DNA of 64,000 bases from Sipunculus nudus. Its lineage: Eukaryota > Annelida > Sipuncula > Golfingiida > Sipunculidae. Shown in pieces: positions 26,533 through 37,706 of the stretch (positions are counted from its first letter, which is position 1; every line of letters begins with the position of its first letter). The notes beneath the pieces are model-generated. The model saw nothing but the letters and a program-made list of their open reading frames with translations. It was not told the origin of the DNA and ran no database searches. Made by a program: the position numbers and the translations under genes. The DNA lies in contig CM049310.1 in the NCBI GenBank assembly GCA_026874595.1, positions 84,667,056 through 84,731,055 of the forward strand, read 5' to 3'.

Positions 26533-26689
26533 CTGAAGACAAAACAGACTCATAAAATTCCAGTGAATCTTATATATATACATGCCTTACTGGTTTCATT
26601 AGTGACCAAAATATCAGCAAAAGCTGAAAGTGCCCTTAACTATAATAGGAACCTATTGGTCTCAATGCTCAGCTGAATTTGTCTATAAG

Positions 26690-27660
26690 GATATTTAATC
26701 AGCTTTTTTTTTCAAAATGTGGGTCGTGTTACCTTGAACCTTGACCTTGTGACAAAACATCTGAGAACCTACTATCCTAGAACTTACAGCATTTTGATTT
26801 TCATAACAATTTTAAAAAAAAGTGGGTCCAGGAACCTTGACCCCTGATCTGATAACCTCAAAATTTACAGATTTCTTTCACTTGTGAAATATGGAAGGTT
26901 TGGGATGAAAAGGTTGATCAGCAATGCATCCACAATCTATCAACCAATGCATCCACAATCTATGTAAAGATGTGGGTCCTCTGACCTTCACCTTTGACTT
27001 TGAAATCATAATCAAAACCCTGAAATCAAAATGATTCTTACTTTATGGGTCAGGAATAAATCTAGTTTGAAGCCAATCAGTCTAGCTAAACTAGAGTTAT
27101 CGTAAATAAACTCATTTGTATATGGATGGGCCCTGTAACCTTGACCTTTGACCATGTGACCCCCAAATTGAAGAGAATCTTCCCCTATTGGCAGGTGAGC
27201 AATATCTGGAAGAGGCTTCTTACTTTAGTGGTTGGCCAATTATAATCAAGTTTGAAACCTGTATGTCAAACCAAACTAGAGTTATCATCTGGAAACCAAC
27301 ACTTGTGGACAGATGGCCCTGGTGACCTTGACCTTTGACCTTGTGATCCCAAATTCAAATGGGTTCTTCCCCTATTGGCAGGTCAGCTATATGCACAAGA
27401 TGGAAGGTTTGGGATGAAAAGTTAGGCTTAAAATGCATCCACAATCTTTTTAAAAGAAATGTGCCCTTTGACCCTGAACTTTGACTTAATAACCCCAAAA
27501 TCATAAGGGTTCTTGCTTTAGTGGTTGGCCATACATAAGTTAAGTTTGAAATCAATATGTCAAATCAAACTGGAGTTATCTTCTGGGAACAAATTTGTGG
27601 ATGAGTGGACGGCCAGACAGGATGATTACTATAGGGCACCTGCCTATGATCAATAAACAC
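26690..27660 (+). repeat. diverged tandem units with ACCTTGACCTTTGACC
   Basis: About five units of 150 to 190 bp carry a GTGGGTCC or GGGCCCT word, CCTTGACCTTTGACC(T/A)TGTGA and AACTAGAGTTATC, and the block ends TGGACGGCCAGACAG and ACTATAGGGCACCTGC. The same ending occurs at 33,690. Confidence 0.8.
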
Positions 27661-27689
27661 ACCAGGTTTCAGGATACTAGATGACACCA

Positions 27690-28100
27690 CAGCTGAGAAA
27701 CTGACATGATAGCTGTGATTTACAGTCTTAAATTTTTTTTAAAACTTGTAAAATTTGGAAAATACAGATGGCACCACCAGTCTTCAGGAACTGATGAAAC
27801 ACTCCATGATCTATAAGCATTGAGGAAAATCAAGACAATCAATGCATTATAGTTATTCAGATACAGGAGCTTTAGTATAAATTTTTTAATTATTCTGGTG
27901 GGTACATACAAGCCCCATAGCTTGGAGGATAAAGGTTGCAGTGATCTAATTTCAGGTTTCCCAGGAGATTTTTAATAGACCTCCTTGGGTAAGCAGTTAG
28001 AAATTGCTAGGACCAGTGGTTACAATCTGCGCCTTGTTAATGGATGGACAGACAGTCAGACAGACATAGAATGATCCATATATGAATGACACATATGTTG
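27690..28100 (+). repeat. copy of the tail of the 47-50 kb array
   Basis: GATGGCACCACCAGTCTTCAGG, TTCTGGTGGGTAC, GCCCCATAGCTTGGAGGATA and GGACAGACAGTCAGACAGAC match, in order, the block at 50,240 to 50,545. Confidence 0.8.
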
Positions 28101-30379
28101 AATTCTTTAAGAGTTATCCCACTCACAAGGTAAAAATTAACGGAGTGATATATGAATGGGCAGCATTGGTGATGACAACAGCCATTCAGTATACGTAGGC
28201 TGGCTGGCTGCTGGTAAAAAACTTTGCAAAAAAAAAACATTCAAAACTATCTTGATGGAAAGTAAGTCTTATTGCCTGACAGACAGACAGTTGGATACAG
28301 GGTGATCACCATAGCTCAGCTAATCTAAGGTCAGCTGAACTATAAAGTGTTGTCACAGACCTCTAATTTTTTTATGTCTGTGAATTAACCTACATACCAG
28401 TGAAGTCTTTTATATCTTAAAACCAACTTGCCATTATAACTACAGGTTCAGCTTGAGTGGACCCTAGTACCTTCAATAAAACGACAAAGTCACCAAATGC
28501 TACCATTCCCAGACATAACTCTAGTAACTTAGACCTATAATGCTGACTAATTCAACAACTCTCGGTTATTCCATATGTTCGTATATTCTTGGCTTAGCTT
28601 CATCTCTGCAGACTCTCTGACAATAATCTGCCCATCACAGTAATGTCCTCAATGGGCAAGAAGCCTGGCAGTGACTATGCTACTGTTCTGGTCAGCAAGT
28701 CCTTGCCCGTTTATGGCCTTTCCGCTACTGTGAATTGCCCCATCAGTTGCCCATACCCTGAGCTAAATGGCATTCAAGATTGGGTGTAAGGCCATAAGGG
28801 AGAGGTGACAACCCTTCTCCTGTGGGAAGCTTAGATAGGATTGTGGGTGTTATCCTCCGGGAAAAGCTGAAGGATTTGTAGTGAAGTCATTTCAATGGAA
28901 GAAAACCAAAGTTCATGGCCTTAGATGGAACAAATGTTATTTCTGCTTTGGCCTGCACTTCAAAGTAGAACTGTAAAACACATTTTGAAGATAACATGGA
29001 AGATTTATGATATATTTATACAACTTAAGAGCCAATTATGTAAAGGATGACCCTGGAGAGAACTGTGTTGGCAAGAGAAACCCATTTTCACACTGTGTAT
29101 GTAACATTGCATATATAATATTAAAGATACCATATCTGAATTGGTATATATTATTTTACAAGCAGTGAGTATATACTGATGAACACTTGTATAAATATAA
29201 GTACAGAAACTTATGATTCAGGCATAAAAATTCATTTTGTATGGGGGTCATGGGTGTGTGATCACCTCCACTGATGAGTCAGAACACTCAAGGAAATCCC
29301 AAAAGATGCAATCATTTGTGAGAGATACACTGCTGTGGAGCACAGCCTTCCTATGGAGCCTGCTGAGTGCTCACCCTGGATGGGGGCCTACTGTGAAAAA
29401 TCTCACCATCTTTCGAGTCCTGAATTCTACACCTAGTCCAAGGAGGCCGGTAAAAATTGGAAAACTAACAAGGCAGCAGCTTTAACAGGACAGTCAAAGG
29501 TATGTGACATCATAATAGCATTAGCAGCTCAGCTTTATCCAAAGGTCAATTTTTAAGATTATTTTAAATCTGAATGCATGTGTATAAGTTGCTCATAAAA
29601 ATCTAGGAAAAATTTTATATTTCTCTGAAACAAACCTTGACCAGTCAAGTCAACCAATATACCTTAGTAACTGAAATGAAACCCGAGTGCAATAAAATGC
29701 AATTCAGAGCAGTAAATAGAGCAATTTAGAGCAGGAAATAGAGCAAGCAGTTTGAATTTAAATATGAGACTCCTCTCCACTTGCAGTCTGGGGGACATTG
29801 CAATCGTTGCCAAGCAACTGCCTCCATCTGTAAGGTAGGTTTTCATCCCCATAAGGCATTGATGTGTGTTTGTTTATGACATGATAACTCACAAACTCAT
29901 GAACAGGATATGAAGGTAACCTCTTAAAATCAATCAGACAACCCAGTTTCCAATTTATTTTTTATTAATAATCTTCTTAAGTTCACTTTGAAAAATTAAT
30001 AACTAAACAGATGGGAGAAGATATGCCTAATAGCATTCAATAATACATGTATACTTAACTGGTATAACATTTTCCCTAAATTTGTGAACATTTCTCTTCC
30101 CGTGTAATACAAATGGGATTTGTTTGCATTAATGATCACTTATATGGCAATGGTGGGAGACAGACAAGTTCACTGGAAGAAAATTAGTATTTCTACAAGA
30201 GGGTTTCACTAAGGGTATTCTTCATGACAAAAATATTAACTTGACCAGATATGAACATTATAAATCCATTTGCAGTCCTTGAAATCATGGTGTCTTTACC
30301 AAGATCAGCAGAATATCTGGTCACAGAGGGCCCGACGGTTTGGATATATTTTGGATAAGGCAGCAATCAGTGAAAATTA
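28101..30379. other. intron sequence, no gene recognised
   Basis: The stretch is mostly unique-looking. A 13-bp inverted repeat GTTGCCAAGCAAC at 29,806 to 29,818 matches the RFX X-box form. A plus frame at 29,237 to 29,485 has moderate composition but no recognisable domain or splice support. Confidence 0.45.
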
Positions 30380-30780
30380 TAGCTACAACAGCACCGAAAG
30401 AGTGCATAATATTCTGTTGAATGTCTTGTGACCTCTGACTTCATTAAAAAGGCATAGATTTTGTTGAGAATTTAATCCAGGTGAGAGAGAATTTATTGTT
30501 AAACATTTTCAATGAGTTTCATGAAAATCAATAAGTTTTGTTAGGTCATATCATAGCACAACCAAAGCCTTGTGACCTCTGACCTCATTAAATATGCATT
30601 GATTTTACATAAAATCAAACTTAGGTGAGATAATGTATTGGTGAGTAGTTATCGTGAGTTTTGTGAATATCAATCAAAGGCCTGAATGGCAACATTTAAA
30701 GTTAACGAACCCATGGATGGATGGACAGAGGGTATATACCATATATACTCCCCATCAAAGACCTGTGTTTAAAATGTCTG
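30380..30780 (+). repeat. dispersed TGACCTCTGACCTCATTAA repeat, two units
   Basis: It has GAGTGCATAATATTC, then GTGACCTCTGAC twice, and ends ATGGATGGATGGACAGAGGG. Same family and orientation as the copies at 1,555 and 11,340. Confidence 0.8.
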
Positions 30781-30971
30781 GAGAAAACAATTAAATTCTT
30801 TTGTTTTAAGCACAACTTAATACTGACTAAAATTACTTGCGTGGTTGTTAATGGATCAGGGGGAAAGTTACCCATGACCTTTCCTTAACAGATACATGGC
30901 AAATTTTTAAATTTCTTTGAATCATTGTACACAACAGTTTTAGCCTACTATCTCTGCAATAATCACATTAA

Positions 30972-31112
30972 TTACTTAGCATCCATAGCATTAGCTGCCA
31001 TAGTGGGGATGTTCAGTTTCTTCCGTGCTAATGAAAGTCTAGCCAAAACACGCTTGCCTGCATAAACGAGACGGGACTCATACTGTGCTGGCCAGTTGCT
31101 TTTCTCCTCCAT
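30972..31112 (-). pseudogene. coding-like fragment, family unknown
   Basis: An ATG-started frame of 46 codons encodes SNWPAQYESRLVYAGKR and ARLSLARKKLNIPTMAANAM. A second overlapping frame just upstream reads SAEIRDIANAVSRVDGGEKQ before a stop. Two protein-like frames meeting at one place suggest a frameshifted, decayed coding region. I do not recognise the family. Confidence 0.25.
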
Positions 31113-31519
31113 CTACACGAGAAACTGCATTGGCGATATCCCGTATTTCAGCTGAATTCACACCTTTCATAAAGCTTTACTAGGTCAATTTGTTTCCACT
31201 TGGATTAAACATGTACATAAAACAAGAATGCAATTACTAAGCAAACCTATAAGTTTGAACATGTTTACCAAACCCTAACCACTGTTAAAATCTTGTACCT
31301 TAATTAAGTTTTGGCTACAGGATTACAAACCAATTGACAAGTTTTGCAGAAGTTTCCTCATCAGATTAAGTGCCACCACCTTTTTCAAAATTTTTCAAAA
31401 CTTACTTTAGATTCTCTTTTTTTGTTCATTAATTTTTTTTTTCAGTGGAATTATTTACGTTTGTGATGGGTTCATTAAAGTTCCCAGCATGACATTCAAA
31501 ATGAACCTGGTTTATATGG

Positions 31520-31726
31520 TCATGTCTGGCATTTCTCTTTCAAATTCAATATTGCTGCATTTGCAGCCTTGATTAAATCTTGTTGGTTTTCTGATAAGAC
31601 TTTCCCTTTTTCAAATAAATAATATCTGGATACTGTTTTGTTTCCTCCCAAACCAATTGGTTGTTTTTTTATTCTTATTTTGCACCGCAGTAAACATGCA
31701 TGATTTGAACAAGAAAGCACAAACAA
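31520..31726 (-). pseudogene. coding-like fragment, family unknown
   Basis: An open minus-strand frame of about 68 codons includes KQPIGLGGNKTVSRYYLFEK and IKAANAAILNLKEKC, with a protein-like composition. It lies about 400 bases upstream (in minus-strand sense) of the fragment at 30,972 to 31,112, so both may belong to one degraded gene or transposon. No domain is recognised. Confidence 0.22.
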
Positions 31727-31857
31727 ATGGCTTGACCATCACTCAGATAGTCCCATAAACTTTACTGACATTCCCTACGTTTGAACATGTATATCAAACT
31801 GTCAGTTGTTCCTCACCCAGTGGCCCTCCCATCCAACAATTTCTCTGAAATTTGCAG

Positions 31858-32040
31858 TGAATGTTTGGAGATAGGTTTGATGTAAGAAAACCTGGCACGC
31901 TCTCCAATTGTAGGCAATCTCCCACAGTTAAGATACCACAACACAAGTTGAGTTTTACATCACCAGAACAGCCAAAAGATCCGTCACAATTTATGAGTAT
32001 TATTAATATGCCAGAACATGATCATACTGCCAGTCTATGG
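31858..32040 (+). CDS. candidate plus-strand first coding exon inside the large intron
   Basis: The acceptor TTCTCTGAAATTTGCAG and the donor CTATGG/GTAAGC bound a segment whose ATG at 31,861 opens 60 codons without a stop. The product starts MFGDRFDVRKPGTLSN and is rich in Ser, Pro, Gln and His, without a domain I recognise. A TGA just before the ATG means translation would begin here. No certain partner exons were found; an AG after TATTTTTCC at 32,402 opens a short frame that soon stops. Confidence 0.3.
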
Positions 32041-32346
32041 GTAAGCATTTCACTAAAGATAAGTTGCTGACCTCTAAGCTTCACCTGTGCTTAACTAAAT
32101 CCAACTAGAAAACTGACAGGTCAGTAAGGGAACCGCAAAAGATGCAGTCATTATAAACTGAAGTACTGTGAATTTGGTGTTCTTTGGTAGCATGGGCTGA
32201 TAGTGAGATATTTGAAAATTTAAGAACCTGTAAAGAACAGCTGACATGTATAAACTGGAAGAAAAGATATGGTAAAGTAAAAATGTTCAAAGCTATCAAA
32301 ATAATGATATAAAAGAACTGCATGCATTTTTTAGTTTCTGTATTAC

Positions 32347-32481
32347 CTGTGCCAATTATTCTTGGTTGAAGTCTTGGCTGGGCTGTGTCAACTATTTTTC
32401 CAGTATTTGTATGTTGAATTGGCCTTATTATATGTGAGGCTCGAGTCTGTACATGAACCTTGTAGTAATGGAGAGAGTTAG
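32347..32481 (-). CDS. candidate extra linker exon of the receptor gene
   Basis: A strong donor (GCACAG/GTAATA) closes an open minus-strand frame containing HIIRPIQHTNTGKIVDTAQP and LQPRIIGT. With the acceptor AAGCAG at 32,482 it is 135 bases and phase 1 at both ends, so it fits between the 34.2-kb and 11.0-kb exons. A shorter version starting after AAATAG (32,347 to 32,391, 45 bases) is also phase 1 at both ends. The acceptor choice is uncertain and no domain is recognised. Confidence 0.4.
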
Positions 32482-32780
32482 CTGCTTGTTAGTAGTGATA
32501 AAATGGTCATTCTCTTGAACTGAGATTCAGCTGTTCTTGGGCTTGGGTCTACAGATGCGCTGTGCTGTGTAGAATGGCTACATATGAATATCAATGTAAA
32601 CTTGTTGATGGTCACTATAATAGGTCCAAATTCCTTGAGATGTTGGAAGTGGAGATAGATTTGTCCAAACATGGTCTTAATGAGAGCCACTGAGGTGCGT
32701 TGGGCCAGTGTATCCTTTTCTGGGGAATCTTCAAATTGTCTGTACAAAATATGCTGTGAAAATGTAATGCTGCTATACAC
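32478..32780 (-). other. open minus-strand frame, protein-like first half
   Basis: A 100-codon frame includes QFEDSPEKDTLAQRTSVALI and MFGQIYLHFQHLKEFGPII before turning into lower-complexity sequence and a stop. It is the longest frame in this part of the intron. It overlaps the 5' border of the candidate linker exon in another frame. No family is recognised; it may be a relic of a mobile element. Confidence 0.22.
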
Positions 32781-32984
32781 AAGTGACTCGAAAAAGAATC
32801 ATCCATTTCTGGCCTGCTAAAGGAAACACCAGCAACTGAACACCAAACTGTGTATTACTTTTTTTTTCCTTCTGACCCAAATATCAATAAGCTTCTCCCT
32901 TAGGCCATGGGTGATATATCTTATGTTTGAATCCTATCCATCATATGTTAGGGGAGTTATTTTGCAGAAAAGAATTTGATTGTT

Positions 32985-33735
32985 CATCAAATTCTTTGCG
33001 AGTTATTGCATTAACATCATTTGAGAATTATCACCTCTGTCAAGGTCATCCATCTTCGAACTTGACCTAGCCCTTGTAACAAACATTACTGGTGCAAGTT
33101 CAGTAAGTGTTAGTCAAATTGTTTGCAAGATATTTGGTTAACATCATTTTAGCATTATCACCTCTGTGACCTTGAAAATCCATCAAGGTCACTCATCTTC
33201 AAACATGATGTAGCCCATCAAAAGGTCCATCACTGCCGTGAGTCTGGGGACCTTATATAAAATACTTTTTACGAGTTATTGTGTTAACAATGTGTGTCCT
33301 TTTGCATGCATATTTGCTAAGAAAGCGCAACCTTACTAGGTGTTCAGTAATGGTTTTTACCGCATAACTTACAGAAAACTGGCTGACTCTGACCATATAT
33401 CATGCCTCGTTGCTGTTGACATGAGGACCTGTCCTACTGTTGAGGTGGAACAAACAATTATGGTTACAATTATGATTTCTGCCCTGCTGAAAGAGGGACC
33501 TAAAATTTAACACCAAACTGTGAATAACTTTTTTGACCTCCGGACCCCAAAATCGATAGGGATCTTCCACAATTGATGGTTAATACATATTTCAGGTTTG
33601 AACTCAATCCGTCGATCCTAACTGGAGTTATCATCCGGAAAGAATTTGTGGACGGACGGACGGACAGATGGACGGACAGACAGACGGACAGGTCGATTAC
33701 TATAGGGCACCTGCTTTTCAAGCGGGGCCCTAATA
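32985..33735 (+). repeat. diverged repeats with CACCTCTGT...AAGGTCA and a GGACGGAC tail
   Basis: Two units with ACATCATTT(G/T)AG(A/C)ATTATCACC at 33,014 and 33,131. Further on is the same ending as at 27,600: GTGGACGGACGG, then GATTACTATAGGGCACCTGC. Non-coding. Confidence 0.75.
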
Positions 33736-34142
33736 AGTGACTTGCCTTACAGCCATAGGGTTGGATCTTCACTCTAGGCAAGCTAAAAGTATAAGTAAAA
33801 TCCATGCCCCCTCCAACCTATCAGGCAGCCTACTTAATCAAAGGGGTGGTAATGGGTTAGTCCACTTGAACTAAAGGAGGGGTATATACATGTAAGGATA
33901 TATCCATGGAATATCCTACAAAGCCACTTATCCAAAGGTTTGCTTATTTCAGACAGCATGTAACCTCTTTAGTGTATCTCTGTTGCTCATTCACAGCCAG
34001 ATGGACTGCACTGATTATGCATGGACAAACAAACTTATAAACTAACATCCAAACCACACTGATCACATAACCCTCAGCCACCTCCTTTGGCAGACCTAAC
34101 AAAATTGTAACACAGAGATATGTCAGAATATTTAGCACTTAC

Positions 34143-34217
34143 CTGCTGATTTTGTAAAGAGACCTGGGATTTCTGTCGGTGTTCCAATATGGTATAAACC
34201 CGTATGATGGGCATTGG
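34143..34217 (-). CDS. LRP-like receptor: short linker exon
   Basis: A TTATACAG acceptor and a GCAG/GTAAGT donor bound 75 bases, phase 1 at both ends. The frame gives ANAHHTGLYHIGTPTEIPG, then LFTKSA. No domain is recognised; it lies where LRP receptors have a stalk between the last propeller-EGF unit and the juxtamembrane region. It can join the exon at 11.0 kb directly, or via candidates at 32.4 kb, without a frame change. Confidence 0.8.
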
Positions 34218-35241
34218 CTGTATAAAAGAAAATACTTACATTTTGAGTCTGACTCAAACTTATCCTTACTATTTAATACTTAAATATATATTTATATTTT
34301 CAAGATTTGATAATGCGGAGTCAAATGTGAAATCACAAGAAAACTGACAAAGAGTGACATGCAGAATTAGGAAATGCGCGTTTTGTTCAACCTAATGATT
34401 TTAAAGAGGATTAAATGCTGGAATTCAATCAACGTGTGCTAGTCATGTCTTTAATTAAACAATATAATGTATAAACAAAATTGTGTCATATAATAATGTA
34501 CAGTGTTCAGTCAGAATTGTTTTTACGCAATTGTTTAGCACTATCCTGGCTGAACAGACAATTATCCATCAAAATAATTCTCCTGGACTTAACAAAAATA
34601 TATAGACTGTTCAATATACTGTTCAGAGATGAAAAGATGTTTTAATATAAAAGCTCAACTTAATTTGTGCAAGATATGAAGCTATAGTTTGTCCCCCTGA
34701 GAAGTGCCCATCAGTTTTTGGCAATAATAATGAAATGCTTACATATTTGTTCAGTATATGCACTCTATGCAATAATGAGCTCTCATAATTGCACTCTGCA
34801 CTCAATTATAGGCACTCTGGCAACAGATAATGAAACATTTTAATCAATCTTAATAAATATATTCTTTTCAACTTTATTGTAGTTTCTTCATGAATTGACA
34901 GCACAGGGTGGCATCCTTCAGCTGACGCATGTATTTTATCATATTTATGGTATCCAGCACTGTAATTAGCCAATTATCATCAAAAAGTGTATCAGACCCT
35001 ATCACATCAGTCAATACTGTATTTTGAAAAAAAAAAGACTTTATCTCAGATATTAAATCGATTCTTTCATTGAAATTCCTTGCAAGGTATGCTGGTGGTA
35101 TATTTAAAAATAACTACCCAAAAACCTGTTTTTTTAACTGACAGGTAATTTTTCAAAATTTATCCACTTTGTAGATAATTATCACCAAGAACCGAGGGGG
35201 CCGCTTGGTGGGACGGACTGTAAGTATGACACTGTTCTGAC

Positions 35242-35382
35242 CTGTATGATTTGCCAGTTTGATGCAGTTCTTGCCAACCATGTGAAAGCCGTTGGGACAG
35301 TGACAGGTGTGGCCATCTGGTGTCAGCAAACAGAGGTAACCACAGTGAGGAGATGTGCTGGTTCCACAGGGCTGATGGTTTG
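35242..35382 (-). CDS. LRP-like receptor: EGF module after the second propeller
   Basis: The acceptor is CTGTCACAG and the donor ATACAG/GTCAGA; 141 bases, phase 1 at both ends. It reads NHQPCGTSTSPHCGYLCLL, then GHTCHCPNGFHMVGKNC, with all six cysteines. Unlike the EGF after the first propeller, this one is complete. It ends in NHT, a possible glycosylation site leading into the linker. Confidence 0.96.
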
Positions 35383-35820
35383 CTGTGACAGGAAAGGAGA
35401 TGAGCTCAGGAAATAAATAATTTAAATCTTAATAAGTAAAAATTTTACTTAAGTGAAAATTTTTATGTGAAATCAGCAATTTTATGTAAAAAAGACATGC
35501 AGAACTTGATTTCTTATACATCTATTTTATAATTGACAGCGGCACTAAACCATTGTAACGTAACACCTCTGTGGCCACGCCTTTGAAAAAGGCCTATGAA
35601 TTTTGAGGGCTCGTAGAATCCATTGAATTATCATTATACCAGAACCACTTCTTAGTGCTGGACCAACATACACAACTTGCTGCTTTGTTAATGCAAAGAA
35701 CACACAAAATGCTGGCCTATCATAAAAAATTTCCCAGCCCTCTATAAAATTATACGAGGTGCTCATGTTTGAGGCCAGCCAAGGGAAGCCCACAGCTGGG
35801 CTACTATTAAGACTACTCAC

Positions 35821-36020
35821 TGCTCAGCTGTTTGAGAGGGTGCACCACACGCAGGTTGTTTGGCTGCTTGGTCATGTTATGTAGCAAGACAATATTGCTT
35901 CCAGTACGTTTGTTTGCACGTAAGACACTATTGCTGGCTTGGTCTGTCCAGTAAATATAATCTTCAAACACATCCACATCATATGGAATATATTTTCTTG
36001 GATCCAGCCTGATCACATGC
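35821..36020 (-). CDS. LRP-like receptor: second propeller, closing blade
   Basis: The acceptor is TCTCTTCAG and the donor GAGCA/GTGAGT; 200 bases, phase 2 in and phase 1 out. It reads PYDVDVFEDYIYWTDQASNS, then IVLLHNMTKQPNNLRVVHPL. The YWTD motif is exact, and N-N-L-R-V-V-H-P is the conserved closing strand before the EGF module. NMT is a possible N-glycosylation site. Confidence 0.96.
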
Positions 36021-36250
36021 CTGAAGAGAACATAATTTAATGCAAATTAATCCTAATTAATCATTCAGTTTGGTATCAAGTTTTATATAATTACATTGAT
36101 TAGTTTCGTGAAAATTCATCAAAGTCCTTTTAAGCAACACTAAAAGTTAATGGACAGAGGGGTGTACGGACTATGGGTAAAATGTAGAACCCATCAATAA
36201 AAATAATTTTGGGGTGAAATAAACGTGAGATATTAAAGTAAAAGATGTAC

Positions 36251-36448
36251 CTGTTTTTTCCATATAAATCAACAGACTGAATGGTAACTTTACGGCGGTC
36301 TGTCCAGAAGAGTCGCCGCTGAACATGGTCGAGCGCCAGGCCCATTGGCATGATGATATCAAAGTCCACCAGCACCTGAGCATTTGATCCATTCATCATC
36401 GCTTTACTCAGCTGTGGTTTCTTCCCCTGGCTTGTCCAGTACATCCAC
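36251..36448 (-). CDS. LRP-like receptor: second propeller, middle blades
   Basis: The acceptor is GTTTACAG and the donor AACAG/GTACAT; 198 bases, phase 2 at both ends. The frame has WMYWTSQGKKPQLSKAMMNG, then LALDHVQRRLFWTDRRKV and IQSVDLYG. Two blade motifs (MYWTS and LFWTD) are separated by the usual spacing, and NGS is a possible N-glycosylation site. Confidence 0.96.
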
Positions 36449-36539
36449 CTGTAAACAAATCAAATAACTAGTCTTGTACATGAATCATGAAGACTAATCT
36501 GTATCTACAGGACAAGCCTGGCCATGTTGTTGATCAAAA

Positions 36540-36975
36540 CAATCACTAACAAGCAGATTCGCAGAATTTTTGTTCCCCCTTCCGCCCCTTGTTGTCATCC
36601 ATGCTTGCCTTATCAATGTTTAAGTTTTTATTCTGGCCTGAAGATGTCTCCACATGTCATAGTGGCTGTTTTAGTTTTCATGGTCCCCTGAAGATGTCTC
36701 CAAATGTTGTAAGTTTGGTTTGTGAAACAGGAACAAAATTATTTTTTTTTTTGGTGCTGGTGAGTATAAATTTTCAGACAGACACTCCAAAACCAATCCC
36801 AACCAAAGTAGACATGAGAGCAATCACTGACCCAAATTTGAATGAAATCAGATAATATTTAGGAAAGTTATCACATGGAAATGAAAACATGACAGGCAGA
36901 CGGACAGACAGGCAGGCGACAGACAGACAAACCAAAATCATTGTTCCATGTTCCAAGGAAGTGGGGGACAAAAAA
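36540..36975 (+). repeat. dispersed repeat, first of two direct copies
   Basis: It shares with 40,440 to 40,890, in order: AACAAGCA(G/A)ATTCG(C/T)(A/G)GAATTT, CTGAAGATGTCTCCACATGT, AAACCAATCCCAACCAA, TATTTAGGAAAGTTAT and a CAGACAGACAAAC tail ending in GGGGGACA. The two copies lie in the same orientation and bracket exons 37.5 and 39.6 kb. Confidence 0.85.
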
Positions 36976-37482
36976 CAGTTCATTATGGTCAACATCAAAT
37001 TAGTAAAATTAGGAAATAGTTGATTTCCATCATTCAAACCATGTGGCATAGAGTTTTCCCTGCATTCTCCTGTTTTACTTGGATACTTACCATGGCTATC
37101 AGTTCTACAAGCAGCATCTTAAAGTCTGTTTAAATGGCTTAGATAGCTGTACTTGTTTGACTGCAAAGATTTGTATGTACAGTTCTACTCAAGAACTGAA
37201 TGTTTTCAATAATTATTAAATATTTAACAGTAACCTAGAAAACATGACTGTGCAGTGAAAACAAATATAGGAAAATATAAGAGATTAAGACCTAAATGCT
37301 GGGAAAAATAGGAAATTATAATTTATATGAGACACTTTTTTTTTCATCGGAAAATGTAGGAATGTATAGGAAACATAGGAGTTGTCAAAAACCCTGATAA
37401 CCATATAAAACAAAATCAGACACCATACTAGAAAACATATAATTCAGTGAAAGCATCATTAAAATTTGGAGCAATTCCTTAC

Positions 37483-37706
37483 CCACTGATTGGGTCCAGC
37501 ACAATATCTATGGGATCGTCCAGGCCGGAGAGGACCGTCCGGCAGATATCTGACCTGAGTCGACATGCCCGGATTGCCCCCGCCTTGGCCTGAATGTAGT
37601 AGAGGTTTCCTCCAATCCAGTCCACGGCCACCCCCATCACCTTACCCTGCTGAGTCAGCATAATCAGCTTCTTGCCCTCTGCCGCAGATAAATAACGTAC
37701 CCTGCC
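37483..37706 (-). CDS. LRP-like receptor: second propeller, exon whose 5' end is tandemly copied
   Basis: The acceptor TTTGACAG/GGCAGG (phase 0) and donor AGTGG/GTAAGG give 224 bases. The frame reads GRVRYLSAAEGKKLIMLTQ, then VMGVAVDWIGGNLYYIQ, IRACRLRSD and LDDPIDIVLDPISG. LYYIQ replaces YWTD. An alternative AG four bases further in would break the phase. The first 31 bases and the acceptor are repeated about eleven more times upstream, up to 38,575; only this copy continues into a propeller blade. Confidence 0.94.
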
